Source of the DNA: Chelydra serpentina
Lineage: Eukaryota > Chordata > Testudines > Chelydridae
DNA: 64,000 nucleotides
NCBI GenBank assembly: GCA_037349315.1
Contig: JBAIAC010000035.1
Coordinates: forward strand, 6,338,501-6,402,500
Direction: 5' to 3'
The notes beneath the pieces are model-generated. The model had not been told where the DNA came from. It saw only the letters and a program-made list of their open reading frames with translations, and ran no database searches. This document shows, in pieces, positions 11,985 through 22,830 of this stretch. A program made the position numbers and the translations under genes. Numbering within the stretch: position 1 is the stretch's first letter; each line of letters opens with the position of its first letter.

Positions 11985-14640
11985 TTAACCAAGGAACCAA
12001 AGGAGATGAAGAGAAGAAATTATTGAATTGCCTATACACGAATGCTAGGAACTTAGGTAACACACAAGAAGAATTGGAATGTCTCATTTATGAGCATAAA
12101 TTTAATCTAGTTGGTGGGATGATTTGCATGGTTGGATGTTAAAATCAATGGTTATAATCTATTCAGGAAGTATCGAGTAGGAAAAAGGGGAGGAGTGCCA
12201 CTCTGTCAAAAATGGCATACGTTTCCGAGTCACTGATAACTCAGAAGAAAATGACCTTGAATACTTATGGATCAATGTCCTAACAGATAAAGCACAAGAA
12301 GGTGTATTAGTTGGTGTCTGCTACTGCAAACTGTCAAATCATGCTGGGGAACAGGATGACCACCTTTTAAGGCATCTATCTATAGTGTGTAGGAAAAAAA
12401 GCTGTGTCATCATGGGGGACTTCCATCTGAGTGACATATGCCTGGAAGTCTCATGCTTCCAGTGCTAAAACATCCTTGGAATTTCTAAATATTGTAGATG
12501 ACAATTTCCTGAGTCAAATAGTTTTGCAGCCAACATAGAAAATTCTTTATTAGATCTTTGTCCTAACAGATAAAGAAGAACTGATCACAGAACTAAAAAT
12601 TAATGATAGCTTAGGTACAAGTGATCAAGACTGAATCACATTTATAATGTGCAAACAGAATAAAGTCTAGACCAATAATATATATCCTTGGTGCTTTAAT
12701 AGGACCAATTTCACAAAGCTGAGAACAATTATGAATCAAATCAGCTGGGAGAAAAAAATAATCAGAAAAATGTGAATGATAATTGGGAATAATTTAAAAA
12801 CACCTTGCTAGTAGAGTGGAAGTGAAAGCATCTATAAAAAAATCTATATACCAAATAGAACAAAGGGGAAGTTGATAGTAATGAATATAAATAAGAAGTT
12901 GGGAATCTGACAATTGATATGGGAAGCAAAGGGACACAAAAGGAAATCTATGGCCAGCAGAGTTAAGGACAGTACAAAGGAGTTTTTAAAATATATTAGG
13001 AACAGAAAGAATCCTCACAGTGGTATTGCTCTATTAATAGATGGAAATGGTAGAATTATCAATAATAATGCAGAAAAGACAGAAATTCTCAATACATATT
13101 TCTGTTCTGTATTTGGGAAGAACAGATGATAAAGTCTTAACATTCTTTCCATTCTGCTAGTAGGTCTGGAGGATGTTAAGCAGAAGCTACTATAGTCAGA
13201 CATTTTTAGATCAGCAGGTCCAGATAACTTGCCTCCAAGAGTTTTAAAAGAGCTGGCTGAGGAGTTCACTGGATCATTAATGCTGATTTTCAGTAAGTCT
13301 TGGAGTACTGGAGAAGGTCCAGAAGATTGGAAGAAAGCTAATGTTGTGCCTATTTTTACAAAGGGTAAATGGGATAATCCGGATAATTATAGGGCAGTCA
13401 GTCTGACATAGATCCCTGGCAGGATAATAGAGCAGCTCAATTAATAAGGAATTAAATGAGGGTAATGTAACTAATGCAAATCAACATGGGTTTATGGAAA
13501 ATAGATCCTGTCAAACTAATTTGATATCTCTTTTTTTTATGAGATTACAAATTTAGCTGATTAAAGAAATTGTGTTGATGTAATATGCTTAGACTTTTTG
13601 AACGTGTTTGACTTGGTACCACATGACATTTTGATTAAAAAAACTAGAACAATATAAAATTAACATGGGACACAGTAAATGGATTAAATGCTGGCTAACT
13701 AGGTCTCAAAATGTAATTGTAAATGGGGAGTTCTCCTGGAACGGAGGTGTTTCCTGTGGACTCCCACAGGGATCAGTTCTGCCTTGCACTATTTAACATC
13801 TTTATCATTGATATGGAAGAAAACATAAAATAATCTCTGATAAAGTTTGCAGATGACACAAAAATTGGGGGAGTGGTAAGTAATGATTCAGAGTGATCTT
13901 CATCACTTGCTAAACTGGGCGCAAGCAAACAATTTGTGTTTTTTAATACGGCCAATGTAAATGTATATATCTAGGAACAAAGAACTTAGGTCATACTTAC
14001 ATGATGGGGGGACTCTATCCTGGGAAGCAATGACTCGGAAAAAGATTTGGGGGACCTGGTGGATAATCAGCTGAACATGAGCTCATAGTGTGATGCTCTA
14101 GCCAAAAGAGTAATGCAATCCTGGGATGCATAAACAGGGGAATCTAGAGCAGGTGTAGAAAGGTTATTTTACCTATGTATTTGGCACCGGTGTGACCATT
14201 GCTGGAATATTATATCCCGTTCTGGTGCCCACAATTCAAGAAGGATGTTGATAAATTGGAGAGGCTTCAGAGAAGAGCCAGGAGAATGATTAAAGGGTTA
14301 GAAAACATGCCTTTTAATGATTAAATTCAAAGAGCTCAATCTGTTTAGTTTAGCAAAGAGAAGCCTAAGGATGACTTGATTACAATCTGTAAGTTTCTAC
14401 TTGGGGAACAAATATTTAACAAGTGCTTTGATCTAGCAGAGACAGGTATAACATGATCCAATGGCTGGAGGTTGAAGGTAGGCAAATTCAAACTGGGAAT
14501 AAGGTGTAAATTTTTAACAGTGAGGGTAATTAACCAGAGGAACAATTTACCAAGGGTCTAGTGGCTTTTCCATCATTGATAACTTTTTAAATCAAGATTC
14601 AATGTTTGTCTAAAAGATCTGCTCTAAGAATTATTTTGGG
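11985..14640 (+). pseudogene. CR1 ORF2 remnant (endonuclease and reverse transcriptase)
   Basis: Successive frames resemble an apurinic-type endonuclease and then an RT. Two longer open pieces are at 12914-13129 (KEFLKYIRNRK, LLIDGNGRI, ILNTYFCSVF) and 13229-13411 (LPPRVLKELAEEF, DWKKANVVPIF, NPDNYRAVSLT). FADDT survives near 13848. Many frameshifts and stops separate the pieces. Confidence 0.85.
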
Positions 14641-14766
14641 GACGTTCTAGGGCCTGTGTTAAACAAGAGGTCAGACTAGGTGATCACAATGGTCCCTTCT
14701 GGCTTAGGAATCTATGAACCTAGGACCATCAGAACTAAAACACAGTTTCTACTGCTTGAGCTAAAG

Positions 14767-15528
14767 CAGGGGCGGGCAAACTTTTTGGCCTGAGGGCCAC
14801 ATCTGGTTTTGGAAATTGTATGGAGGGCCGGTTAGGGGAGGGGGTCGTGGCCCAGCTCCCACCTCCTATCTGCCCCCCCCCCCGCCCCGGACTCCTGCCC
14901 CATCCAACCCCCCCCGTTCCCTGATGGCCCCCCTGGGACCCCTGCCCCATCCACATACCCCCGCTCCCTGTCCCCTGACCGCCCCTGACTGCCCCCTGCT
15001 GCCCCATCCAACCCCTCCTCATTCCTGACAGCCCCCCGGGGACCCCTGCCCCATCCAACCACCCCTTCTCCCTGTCCCCTGACTGACTACCTCGTGGGGA
15101 TCCCTGCCCCCATTCAGCCCTCCTGTTACCCGCCCTCTGACCGCCCCGACCCCTATCCACACCCCTGCCCCCTGACCACCACCCCGAACTCCCCTGCCCT
15201 CTATCCAACCCCCCCTTCTCCCCTCCCCTTTACCACACTGCCTGGAGCACGGGTGGCTGGCGGTGTTTCAGCCGCGCCACCCGGTTGGAGCCGGGCCACG
15301 CCACCGCCACCATGCAGCACAGAGCACTGGGTCAAGCCGGGCTCTGCAGCTGCGCTGCCCCAGGAGCTCCCAGTCCCGCCACCCAGAGCATTGTGCCGGC
15401 GGTGGGGCGCGCTGAGGCTGTGGGGGAGGGAGAGACAGCAGGGGAGGGGCCGGAGGTAGGCTCCCGGGGCAGGAGGGTCCCGCGGGCCGGGCAGGAGGGT
15501 CCAGCAGGCCGTAGTTTGCCCACCTATG
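14767..15528 (+). mobile_element. Non-autonomous hAT element, 762 bp, perfect 8-bp TSD
   Basis: The termini CAGGGGCGGGCAAACTTTTT and AGTTTGCCCACCTATG are inverted. AGCTAAAG occurs exactly at 14759-14766 and 15529-15536. The interior (about 14870-15240) is a C-rich minisatellite with a unit near 50 bp beginning GCCCCATCCAACC, followed by a CpG-rich block. Long frames on both strands (such as 14735-15208 minus) are composition artefacts. It lies 48 bp past the CR1 end. Confidence 0.92.
14870..15240 (+). repeat. C-rich minisatellite inside the hAT element
   Basis: GCCCCATCC recurs near 14899, 14943, 15000 and 15048 with similar intervening CCCTGTCCCCTGAC and CCCCTGGGGACC-type words, giving about 4-6 diverged units of 45-60 bp. 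Confidence 0.75.
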
Positions 15529-15536
15529 AGCTAAAG

Positions 15537-17460
15537 GAATATTTATGCCATTGGGGATAAGAAACTGATTGCAGTAGTAGTTTCTTGTCCCCAATGGCAG
15601 GCTATCCATTAGCAGGGGCACAACACACTTAGGCAGTTTTTATACAAATCCCCTTTAAGGAGATGCTCATCTCAAATTTCTGAGGTCCAGAGGAGTTCCA
15701 CTGTCCATATGGGCCACCATTTTGTAATGATTCTCCCTGTCAATGGTCTTAGCAGATCTTCAGTTTCAAAGCATGGGCGTCTCTTTTATCTCAAGGCAAA
15801 TTGACTCTCATAGCTGGTAGCAGTAGTAAGCCTTTCTCCTCTTTGTGGACCAGAGACACAACACATGTTGCAAGCCCATTACACGTGTTGGTGGGGAGAG
15901 GCAAGCTGCTGGCTTCCCACCCAGTGCAGTAGCACTTTAGGCTTGGCTCCTTCCCCTTCTCCTCCTCATGTGCTGCTGGACCATCATACCTGATTCTCAT
16001 ATAGTACTTTATAACAATGATTTTGCTAAATGACCATGTTTGCTAAAAGTTAATACTTACATTTTTTGTAATTTACTGATAAAATGTACTTACAAACTTT
16101 AAACTGTACTTTCAGCTATTTATACTGCAATTGTAAAATGGATTTACCCGTAGAGTCCCACTTTGTTAGTGTGCACATTTCTGAAAGTCCCCAGGTACAT
16201 GTGCGTAGGAGCTGCTACCAGCAGTCAGAGTTTGAAACGACTTGGGACACAAGGCGGAGAGAGTTTAGTAAGAGAGTTGCGTTTATACCATGTTACCATG
16301 TCTGTTGCTGTTCTTGGAATCTCAGGGTTTTGTTGGTGGAATAAACAGTGTACTTTATTCTCTGGCGAGAACTTTGATACATTGCCTTGGGTTAATTGTG
16401 TTTTTCCTTTATCTTTATTGGATGCTGCGTTTTCCTGTGGCTACTTGTTTGCTCCAGTACTCTGCACATGCGTGGACCATCTGGCACAGCTTGTTTGGTT
16501 GACAGCAGGTAGTCCTTCCAGGAGGGAAAATTACTAATTACAATCTGGATGGTTGGGAGATTGGGGACTGTTATTATTTCAGCCCAAGATGTTGAAAACT
16601 CCACTGAGAGAGCAAGGAGTTGCCTTAGAGGAGGCTTCGGCAGGCTCTGCACTACCATCTGTGTGAGGGGAGAGGGTTTAAGGCAAACCATAAATCCAGA
16701 AGGGCCAAACTTCAGAGTTGGGAGCAGTGAGTCTCCACCAGTCGTCTTCCTCTACAACAGTGCTGTGGCCAGTTCTATGCTTTTAGTGGCTGAGAATTGC
16801 TTTCTTTAGCTCTATTGTGCTTCATACAGTTGTCCTTGGAGCAGAGCTCATTTATCTAGGTTTTGTTCAATGTGATGATTTGGGGGATCTGTCTATGTAC
16901 AACTTGTGAATTCTGATTGGTTTTATGAACCCTGTGTATAACCCCAACCCTCAGTGAGTAGTAAACCAACCATGGGCTGACAAAAACCCTGTCATGTATC
17001 ATACACCCTGCCTTGAAGAAGCTACAGAAGAAACAAAAGAAATCATTAACATTTTAATCACTCTGCTCTGGCCGGACAATGGATAGGCTAAGGGGGGGTA
17101 CCTAAAATGGAAAAAATCCAGTTATTCCAGGTGGTCTTCAGGGAGGGGAGTTTGGAGCAGCAGAATTCCTCCACAAAGGGAACCCCAAGACTAAGGTGTT
17201 GGGACAGATCTTTAAAAAAACACAGAGACTCCAAGAGGGTGATGGGACAAAATGGACAGCCTTAGAGGGGACTTGCTTGCAGGACTAGCCAAAGCTAAAG
17301 GAAGCTCATGGGAGAGAGACACCATGTTTTAGAGGCGAAACCGTGTGTAGGAGAGGAAGGATCCTGGACTCTCCAGAGAACACTGACCTAAATCCCAAAG
17401 AATGCCCAAGAGTGGTGAGGAAACTGAAGAAGGTAATGGCATGTAGATGTGTTCTTATTT
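15537..17460. other. Intron, nothing recognised
   Basis: A short inverted word (CCATTGGGGATAAGAAACTG and its near complement, 15548-15597) follows the hAT element. No domain is visible in the ORFs at 15791-16000 or 16084-16809. Confidence 0.45.
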
Positions 17461-17645
17461 TCATAGAATCATAGAATATCAGGGTTGGAAGGGACCTTAG
17501 GAGGTCATCTAGTCCAACCCCCTGCTCAAAGCAAGACCAATCCCCAATTTTTGCCCCAGATCCCTAAATGGCCCCCTCAAGGATTGAACTCACAACCCTG
17601 GGTTTAGCAGGCCAATGCTCAAACCACTGAGCTATCCCTCCCCCC
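17461..17645 (-). mobile_element. Cryptodire-type tRNA SINE with CR1-like tail, minus strand
   Basis: On the minus strand the head reads GGGATAGCTCAGTGGTTTGA (pol III box A region) and GTGAGTTCAATCC (box B). A linker with GGCCATTTAGGGATCTGGGG follows, then a tail GGTTGGACTAGATGACCTCC and AACCCTGATATTCTATGATT identical in type to the CR1 3' end. The tail explains mobilisation by CR1. This is the best taxonomic marker in the window. Confidence 0.95.
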
Positions 17646-19019
17646 ACTTTGCATGGATCGGTATGACTTTTATGGTGTCAAAAGTAAAGAGAATTTATTT
17701 TAGAAACCCTGTGTAAATCCTGGGTCTGTTTAATTCAACAAGTATTTGTCCTTGAATGCCCACAGGGTTGGAGCTCTAGGAGACGGTGTGCTTACACAAC
17801 TGGGGTGTCTGCGGGAGCTGACACTAATCTTAGGGTCTACTAGGCAGGTGGATCATGGAGTCTCAGCTCTCGGAAGGAGGTGCTAGAAAGAGCATCTCCA
17901 CCCCAAAAGCGTACATAGAAACCCTGAGCCGTAAACTGTGTCGGGACTCTGCTCAGATTCAGGAAAGCTTAAAAGCACATGGATTCAGCATGTGGGACCC
18001 AAACACAGCAGCCTGGTGGGTGTCCAGCAGGGAGATAGAGACCTGGGCTCTGAAAGTCCATTTCTCAAAATTTGGCCCCTCGTGACTAGCAGGTTTAAAA
18101 GGTACATCATTTTCTGCTGGTCATACTAATGCTAATGCTCCTTCACCAAGTGTAAATATTTTTAAAGAATCAAGATTTGTTTTTAAAAATATCTATTTTA
18201 AACAGATTTCTGTTGAAAAATATCTCTTTAAAAAGGCATGTGGCAAACATATTGACCCCCAAAGTAGTATGAAAGTAAAAGCGTAAGTGTGGAGTTATAA
18301 CTGACACCTGCAAGGGTTCTTTAACTTCTAACCCTGTCAGGTATTTCTGCATTTTATGTTTGTATCTGTTTGCCTTTCAAGAGAATTTTTCCCAGCGTAC
18401 GTGTGGAGGCATATTATAGTTGGTTAAAGGACCTGCTGACTGTGAATGGCGAGAGATCCGAGAAATGTTTCATGCCTGAAGCAGCTGCCTCTAAAATACA
18501 TATCCCAATGGCTCTCTTCAAAAACCACCATGCATACTTAGCAGTAAAGTCAGGAAAGAAAGTTTGACTCACTGCAATGGGGATCTTTGACGTTTAAAGA
18601 GACATGAACCATTATTTTATCTCCTCACTCTGCCTGATTACTTAAAAAAATACACCTCATTACTCTCGAAATAAATTGCTTTAAAGGTTTAAAGTGACAA
18701 GGGGTTCTGTGCTGGTCTTTTGATGTGGGAACTGATGACATTTTGAAAACATAGTTTTTTCATAGGCAGGCAAACCCAGGTCACCACAGATGAAAGCAGC
18801 CTGCATAGTTGGCAGCCAATGTATTTGCAGCAGTTAAATGATTATATGAGAATTTGCCAGTGCCTGGCTGTTAATAACTAATTTAGTAAGTATTAAGAAT
18901 TGCACCTCATGAGCTCTGTTTTTGTTGATGTACAGTCTGTTGCTCTAAGTAGGACAATGGTGCAGTGCCATTTTTCAGAATTCATTCATCCTATTTCTCT
19001 CTCTCTAAGGTTTCCTTCC
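17646..19019. other. Intron, nothing recognised
   Basis: No repeat family or coding homology is recognised. ORFs at 17855-18129 and 18370-18567 show no domain. Confidence 0.45.
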
Positions 19020-19262
19020 TTTGTGTGTCTCCCATTAGCATAGTAACGAGCACCTCACGAGCTTTTAATGTATTTGTCCTCTGAACACCCCTATGAGCTT
19101 GGACAGTGCTACTATCTTCATTGTACAGATGGGGAACTGAGACAGGGTGGCTAAGAGACTTGTCCCAATGTCACACAGGAAGTCTGTGGTGGAGCAAGGA
19201 CTTGAACCCTGGTCTCCCAAAGCTTAGTGCCCTAACCACTGGATGGTCCTACTTCTCTATTA
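19020..19262 (-). repeat. MIR-like SINE, minus strand
   Basis: The plus strand contains ACAGATGGGGAACTGAGACA, ACTTGTCCCAATGTCACACA and GCCCTAACCACTGGA, the reverse complement of the MIR consensus including its tRNA-like head (ACTTGAACCC as box B complement). Confidence 0.8.
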
Positions 19263-19491
19263 AAATTTTACCTGTTTCACATTCCTAGTTAAGGAAGCAG
19301 TGACTGAACCATAGACTGGAAATGACAAATTTTAACTGTTAATTGACCCGTTCAATTATGAAATGCTGAGAGACCAGTCTTAAGACTCCAGCTGAGGTCA
19401 CTAAATGTCCCAGGTAACCCTAAAGCACTAGCACTGAATCTGCAGTGTGCATGCAAGTGCACCCACACACAAAAATCTACTGCTCAGTCAT

Positions 19492-19823
19492 GGACAGTGG
19501 GTATCAAAGGCCAGGACAGGCTAAGTCTCCCCTAACCTAGGCTGTGGTTCCACTCTGAGGCCCCGTCTCCCTCCCCCTCTCCCCTGAAGCTGGCAGGAGC
19601 TCAGCTCCAGCCGGCGGCTTGGGGCTGGGGCCACCTGGTACGGCACTCGGGCCGGCCTTGAAGGGTAGGGCCTACAGCGCTTGGGCTGGCCAGGAGCTCA
19701 AGACTTCTCTGGTGGCATGAGGGGGGTGGCTTGGGGCTCTGTCAGAGGTAGGGGGGAGGTGTTGGCAGAAGGCAGGGCTGGCGGGTTAGCCTACCTGAAG
19801 GGGAAGTTCACCCGCCGCCCATG
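19492..19823. mobile_element. GC-rich insertion flanked by 11-bp direct repeats
   Basis: TGCTCAGTCAT occurs at 19481-19491 and 19824-19834. The 332 bp between are markedly GC-rich (CTCCAGCCGGCGGCTTGGGG and similar) against an AT-rich background and end in CCCGCCGCCCATG. An 11-bp duplication suggests a retroposed sequence. The family is unknown to me and no poly(A) is visible. Confidence 0.6.
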
Positions 19824-20890
19824 TGCTCAGTCATAGTTAAGTGTCTTGTCTTCAATTGCTAAGTTTCCAGGTAATTTTTCTTGAACAGCACAATTGCATG
19901 TGAGCAGGGAACCAGACAATATTGACATTTCCATGGCAATACATTGTGGTATTTCAGATTGACCTTCAGGTTATAAATTATCAAAGCAGGATATAAGATT
20001 TGGGGAAATCTATTAGTATGGTACAAATAATAAAAAGAAATCTAGCAACAAAGTCAGCAAAGAAAATCCAGGGTTTTGAATAATATCAACACTTAAAATC
20101 AAGTGGGATTGTTTGTTTAATGAGACCGTTGGTGTTGAGTTAGAGCAGATGACAGGCCAGAGACAGAGATCTGTTCATTTTGTCCGTGTATGTATTTTGC
20201 ATCTCTGGCTGGATGTGTGAAAAAAGACCAGGAAAGTCTTGCAACACTCTCTAGCAAGTACACCCCCTCTTGTGCTTTTTGGAATGGTGCTGGAAGGCTT
20301 GATGGACAGCCCCATCTAGTTGTCGTTGTGCTAAGATTGCTGTTCCCACACTGTCTTTTGGCAAAAGTGCTAGGATGTGCCACTTGCATATTTAGAACTG
20401 GAGACTATGCAGTGACTATTCATAATGTTTTTGTAGCAGCTGATTTTTCCACTCGGGGCACCATATCAGTCTGAGGGCTTGGCTACACTTGCGAGTTAGA
20501 GAGCATTAAAGCAGCCCCAGGCGCTCTAACTCACGACGCATCCACGCTGGCAAGGCACGTAGAGCGCCCGGACTCCGCGGCTAGAGCGCTCCTGGTAATC
20601 CACCTCTGCGAGTGGAATAACATTGGGGTGCCGCAGCGCCAGTGTGGACGCCCTGGTCTGTTAATGCGCTCTGATCGGCCTCCAGAAGTGTCCCACAATA
20701 CCTGTTCTAGTCACTTTGGTCATCACTTTGAACTCCACTGCCCTGCCCTCCGGTGACCAACCGTCAGACTCGCCCTTTAAATTCTCTGGGAATTTTGAAA
20801 ATCCACTTCCTGTTTGCTCAGCCAGGTGTGGAGTGCTCTCAGCAAATCTTTCCAGGTGACCATCCGTCCACACGCCAGGCAATCCCCAGT

Positions 20891-21343
20891 ATGGAGCAAT
20901 GGCAAGGTGCTGGATCTCATCAGTGTTGGGGGGAGGAAGCCGTCCAGTCCCAGCTGCGCTCCAGTCATAGGAATTGCGATACCTTCAGGCATATATCAAG
21001 GGCCATGATGGAAAGGGGCCATGACCGGGACGCACCGCAGTGCAGGGCTAAAATGAAGCAGCTGCGGAATGCCTACTGCAGAGCCCACGAGACAAATGGC
21101 CGCTGGACGCAATACTTGGGGGCGACCCCACCTCCACTCTGAGGACCACCATGGACACTTCAGAGCCCAGTTCAATAAGGCAGGAGGAGGAGGGTGAAAG
21201 CGGGAGCGAGGGTGCTGAGAAGGAGGAGGACATCCCGGAATCCCTAGATGCATGCAGCCAGGAGCTGTTCTCAAGCCAGGAGGAAGGTAGCCAGTCGCGG
21301 CGGCTGGTGCTTGGGGAAGGACAAACACCAGAGGAGGTTCGCG
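20891..21343 (+). pseudogene. Harbinger Myb/SANT-like DNA-binding protein, first exon, frameshifted
   Basis: The partner protein of Harbinger transposases binds the element ends and helps import the transposase. Translation from ATG 20891 gives a trihelix/Myb-like block with RHISRAMMERGHDRDAPQCR and AKMKQLRNAYCRAHETNGR. The frame stops at 21142 but homology continues in another frame from 21151 with an acidic stretch (EEEGESGSEGAEKEED), so an indel lies near 21110-21140. GCG|GTAAGC at 21341-21349 looks like a donor for a downstream exon. The domain ends early in this frame compared with intact relatives. Confidence 0.75.
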
Positions 21344-21424
21344 GTAAGCGGCTTTTATTTTGGGAAGGAAGTTATTCGGTGAGGGCTCTTGGGGCGAGGG
21401 GGGTTAGGGCTGCATGTATGCCTA

Positions 21425-22390
21425 GATGCGGAATAGGGCGTTGATGTGCTCTCTCACGTACAGAGAGCGCCAGCGGCCCTTTAAGTGGCCAAAAGCACAC
21501 TCCACAGTCATTCTGCACCGGCTCAGCCTGTTGTTGAACTGCTCCTTGCTGCTGTCAAGGCTCCCTGTGTAGGGTTTCATGAGACACGGCATTAAAGGGT
21601 AAGCGGGGTCTCCAAGGATCACAATGGGCATTTTGACTTCCCCTACAGTGATCTTCTGGTCTGGGGAAAAAAGTCCCAGCTTGCAGCTTCCTGAACAGAC
21701 CAGTGTTCCGAAAGATGCGAGCATCATGCACCTTTCCGGGCCAGCCTGCGTTAATGTCAATGAAACGCCCACGGTGATCCACAAGCGCCTGGAGAACCAT
21801 AGAGAAATACCCCTTCCGATTAACGTACTCGGAGGCTAGGTGGGCTGGTGCCAGAATTGGAATATGCGTCCCACCTATTGCCCCTCCACAGTTAGGGAAA
21901 CCCATTTGTGTAAAGCCAGCCACAATGTCATGCATATTACCCTGAGTCATGGTTCTTCTGAGCAGGATGCGATTAATGGCTCTGCAAACTTGCATCAACA
22001 TGATTCCAACAGTTGACTTTCCCACTCCAAACTGGTTAGTGACCGATTGGTAGCTGTCTGGAGTTGCCAGCTTCCAGATTGCAATAGCCACCCGCTTATC
22101 CACCGTCAGAGCAGCTCTCAATCTCGTGTCCTTGCGCCACAGGATGGGGGCGAGCTCCTCACACAGTCCCATGAAAGTGTCTTTTCTCATCCGAACGTTT
22201 TTCAGCCACTGCTCTTCATCCCAGACTTGCAGGACAATGTGATCCCACCACTCAGTGTTTGTTTCCCGAGCCCAAAAGTGGCGTTCCACGGCGGTAAGCA
22301 TGTCCGTGAAAGCCACAAGCAATCTCGTGTCGTATGCGTTACTCGAGTCGATATCATCATCAGAGTCCTCACTGTCAGTTTGATCTTAAG
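21425..22390 (-). pseudogene. Harbinger DDE transposase, frameshifted, first catalytic Asp lost
   Basis: This is a PIF/Harbinger-type DDE transposase related to HARBI1. In order on the minus strand: AFTDMLTAVERHFWARET, LTVDKRVAIAIWKLATPDSY, QFGVGKSTVG, MGFPNCGGAIGGTHIPI, YVNRKGYFSMVLQALVDH, WPGKVHDARIFRN, then after a frameshift GDPAYPLMPCLMKPYTG and CRMTVECAFGHLKGRW. The usual first-Asp motif GAIDGTHIP is GAIGGTHIP here (codon at 21873-21875). The second Asp (HDAR) and the Glu (VECAFG) remain. The frameshift falls in a homopolymer at 21664-21672. An in-frame stop sits just upstream of the acidic N-terminus (about 22386). The C-terminus stops at about 21422, shorter than usual. Confidence 0.88.
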
Positions 22391-22830
22391 GAGTAACTTG
22401 ACTGCCAAACGTGACGTGCTGGCGAGACTTGTCAGCATATTTCTCAGCAGTTCAGGCTCCATTCCCGCAGACCGAACGGGAAGACTGATCGCGCAGTACA
22501 AAAACCATTGAAAGATGGCGCCAAATGTGGACGGAAGCACAGGGATTGCTGGGATGCGAACCGATGCATCTTGGGGCATTGGGACAGGACCCAGAATGCC
22601 CTGCACTTCCCGCCCCCTTCCCACAAGCCACAGTGCCAGAATGGGAAGAGGTGCTCTGTCGGGTTAGCTGCCCATAATGCACTGCTCCCAATGCTGCTGA
22701 AGTGCCACAAATGTGGCCACGCCAGTGCGCTTGCAGCTGTCAGTGTGGACAGACTGTAGTGCTCTTCCTACTGCGCTCTACGAAGGCTGATATAACTCAA
22801 AGTGTTCTACGTTTGCAAGTGTAGCCATGA

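Larger units (their letters stand above)
11389..14718 (+). mobile_element. Decayed, nearly complete CR1 LINE with ORF1 and ORF2
   Basis: CR1 is a non-LTR retrotransposon that inserts by target-primed reverse transcription. ORF1 remnants at about 11390-11917 carry the esterase-like block FVIVNIGTNDTA. ORF2 follows from about 11985: an endonuclease-like region (12060-12470, with CVIMGDFH), then reverse transcriptase with EDWKKANVVPIFTKGK (13315-13370), YRAVSLT, GVS.GLPQGSVL-like (about 13745-13785) and FADDTK (13848 on). The 3' end GATCACAATGGTCCCTTCTG, then AATCTATGAA, is a CR1-type terminus. Frameshifts and stops throughout make it inactive. The 5' boundary is uncertain. Confidence 0.85.
20475..22827. 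mobile_element. Harbinger (PIF) DNA transposon, about 2.35 kb, two genes
   Basis: The left end GGGCTTGGCTACACTTGCG and the right end GCAAGTGTAGCCA are inverted repeats. TGA flanks both sides (20472-20474, 22828-22830), the 3-bp size expected of Harbinger, although the right terminus looks about 5 bp short. Inside, a Myb/SANT-like gene (plus) and a DDE transposase (minus) converge, the standard two-protein layout. Both are broken, so this copy cannot move itself. Confidence 0.88.

Noticed and set aside
14735..15208. 157-codon Gly-rich minus ORF and overlapping plus ORFs
   Set aside because: They come from the C-rich minisatellite inside the hAT element.
20190..20474. 94-codon plus ORF next to the Harbinger
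   Set aside because: It lies outside the element, has no domain and is overlapped by a minus ORF.
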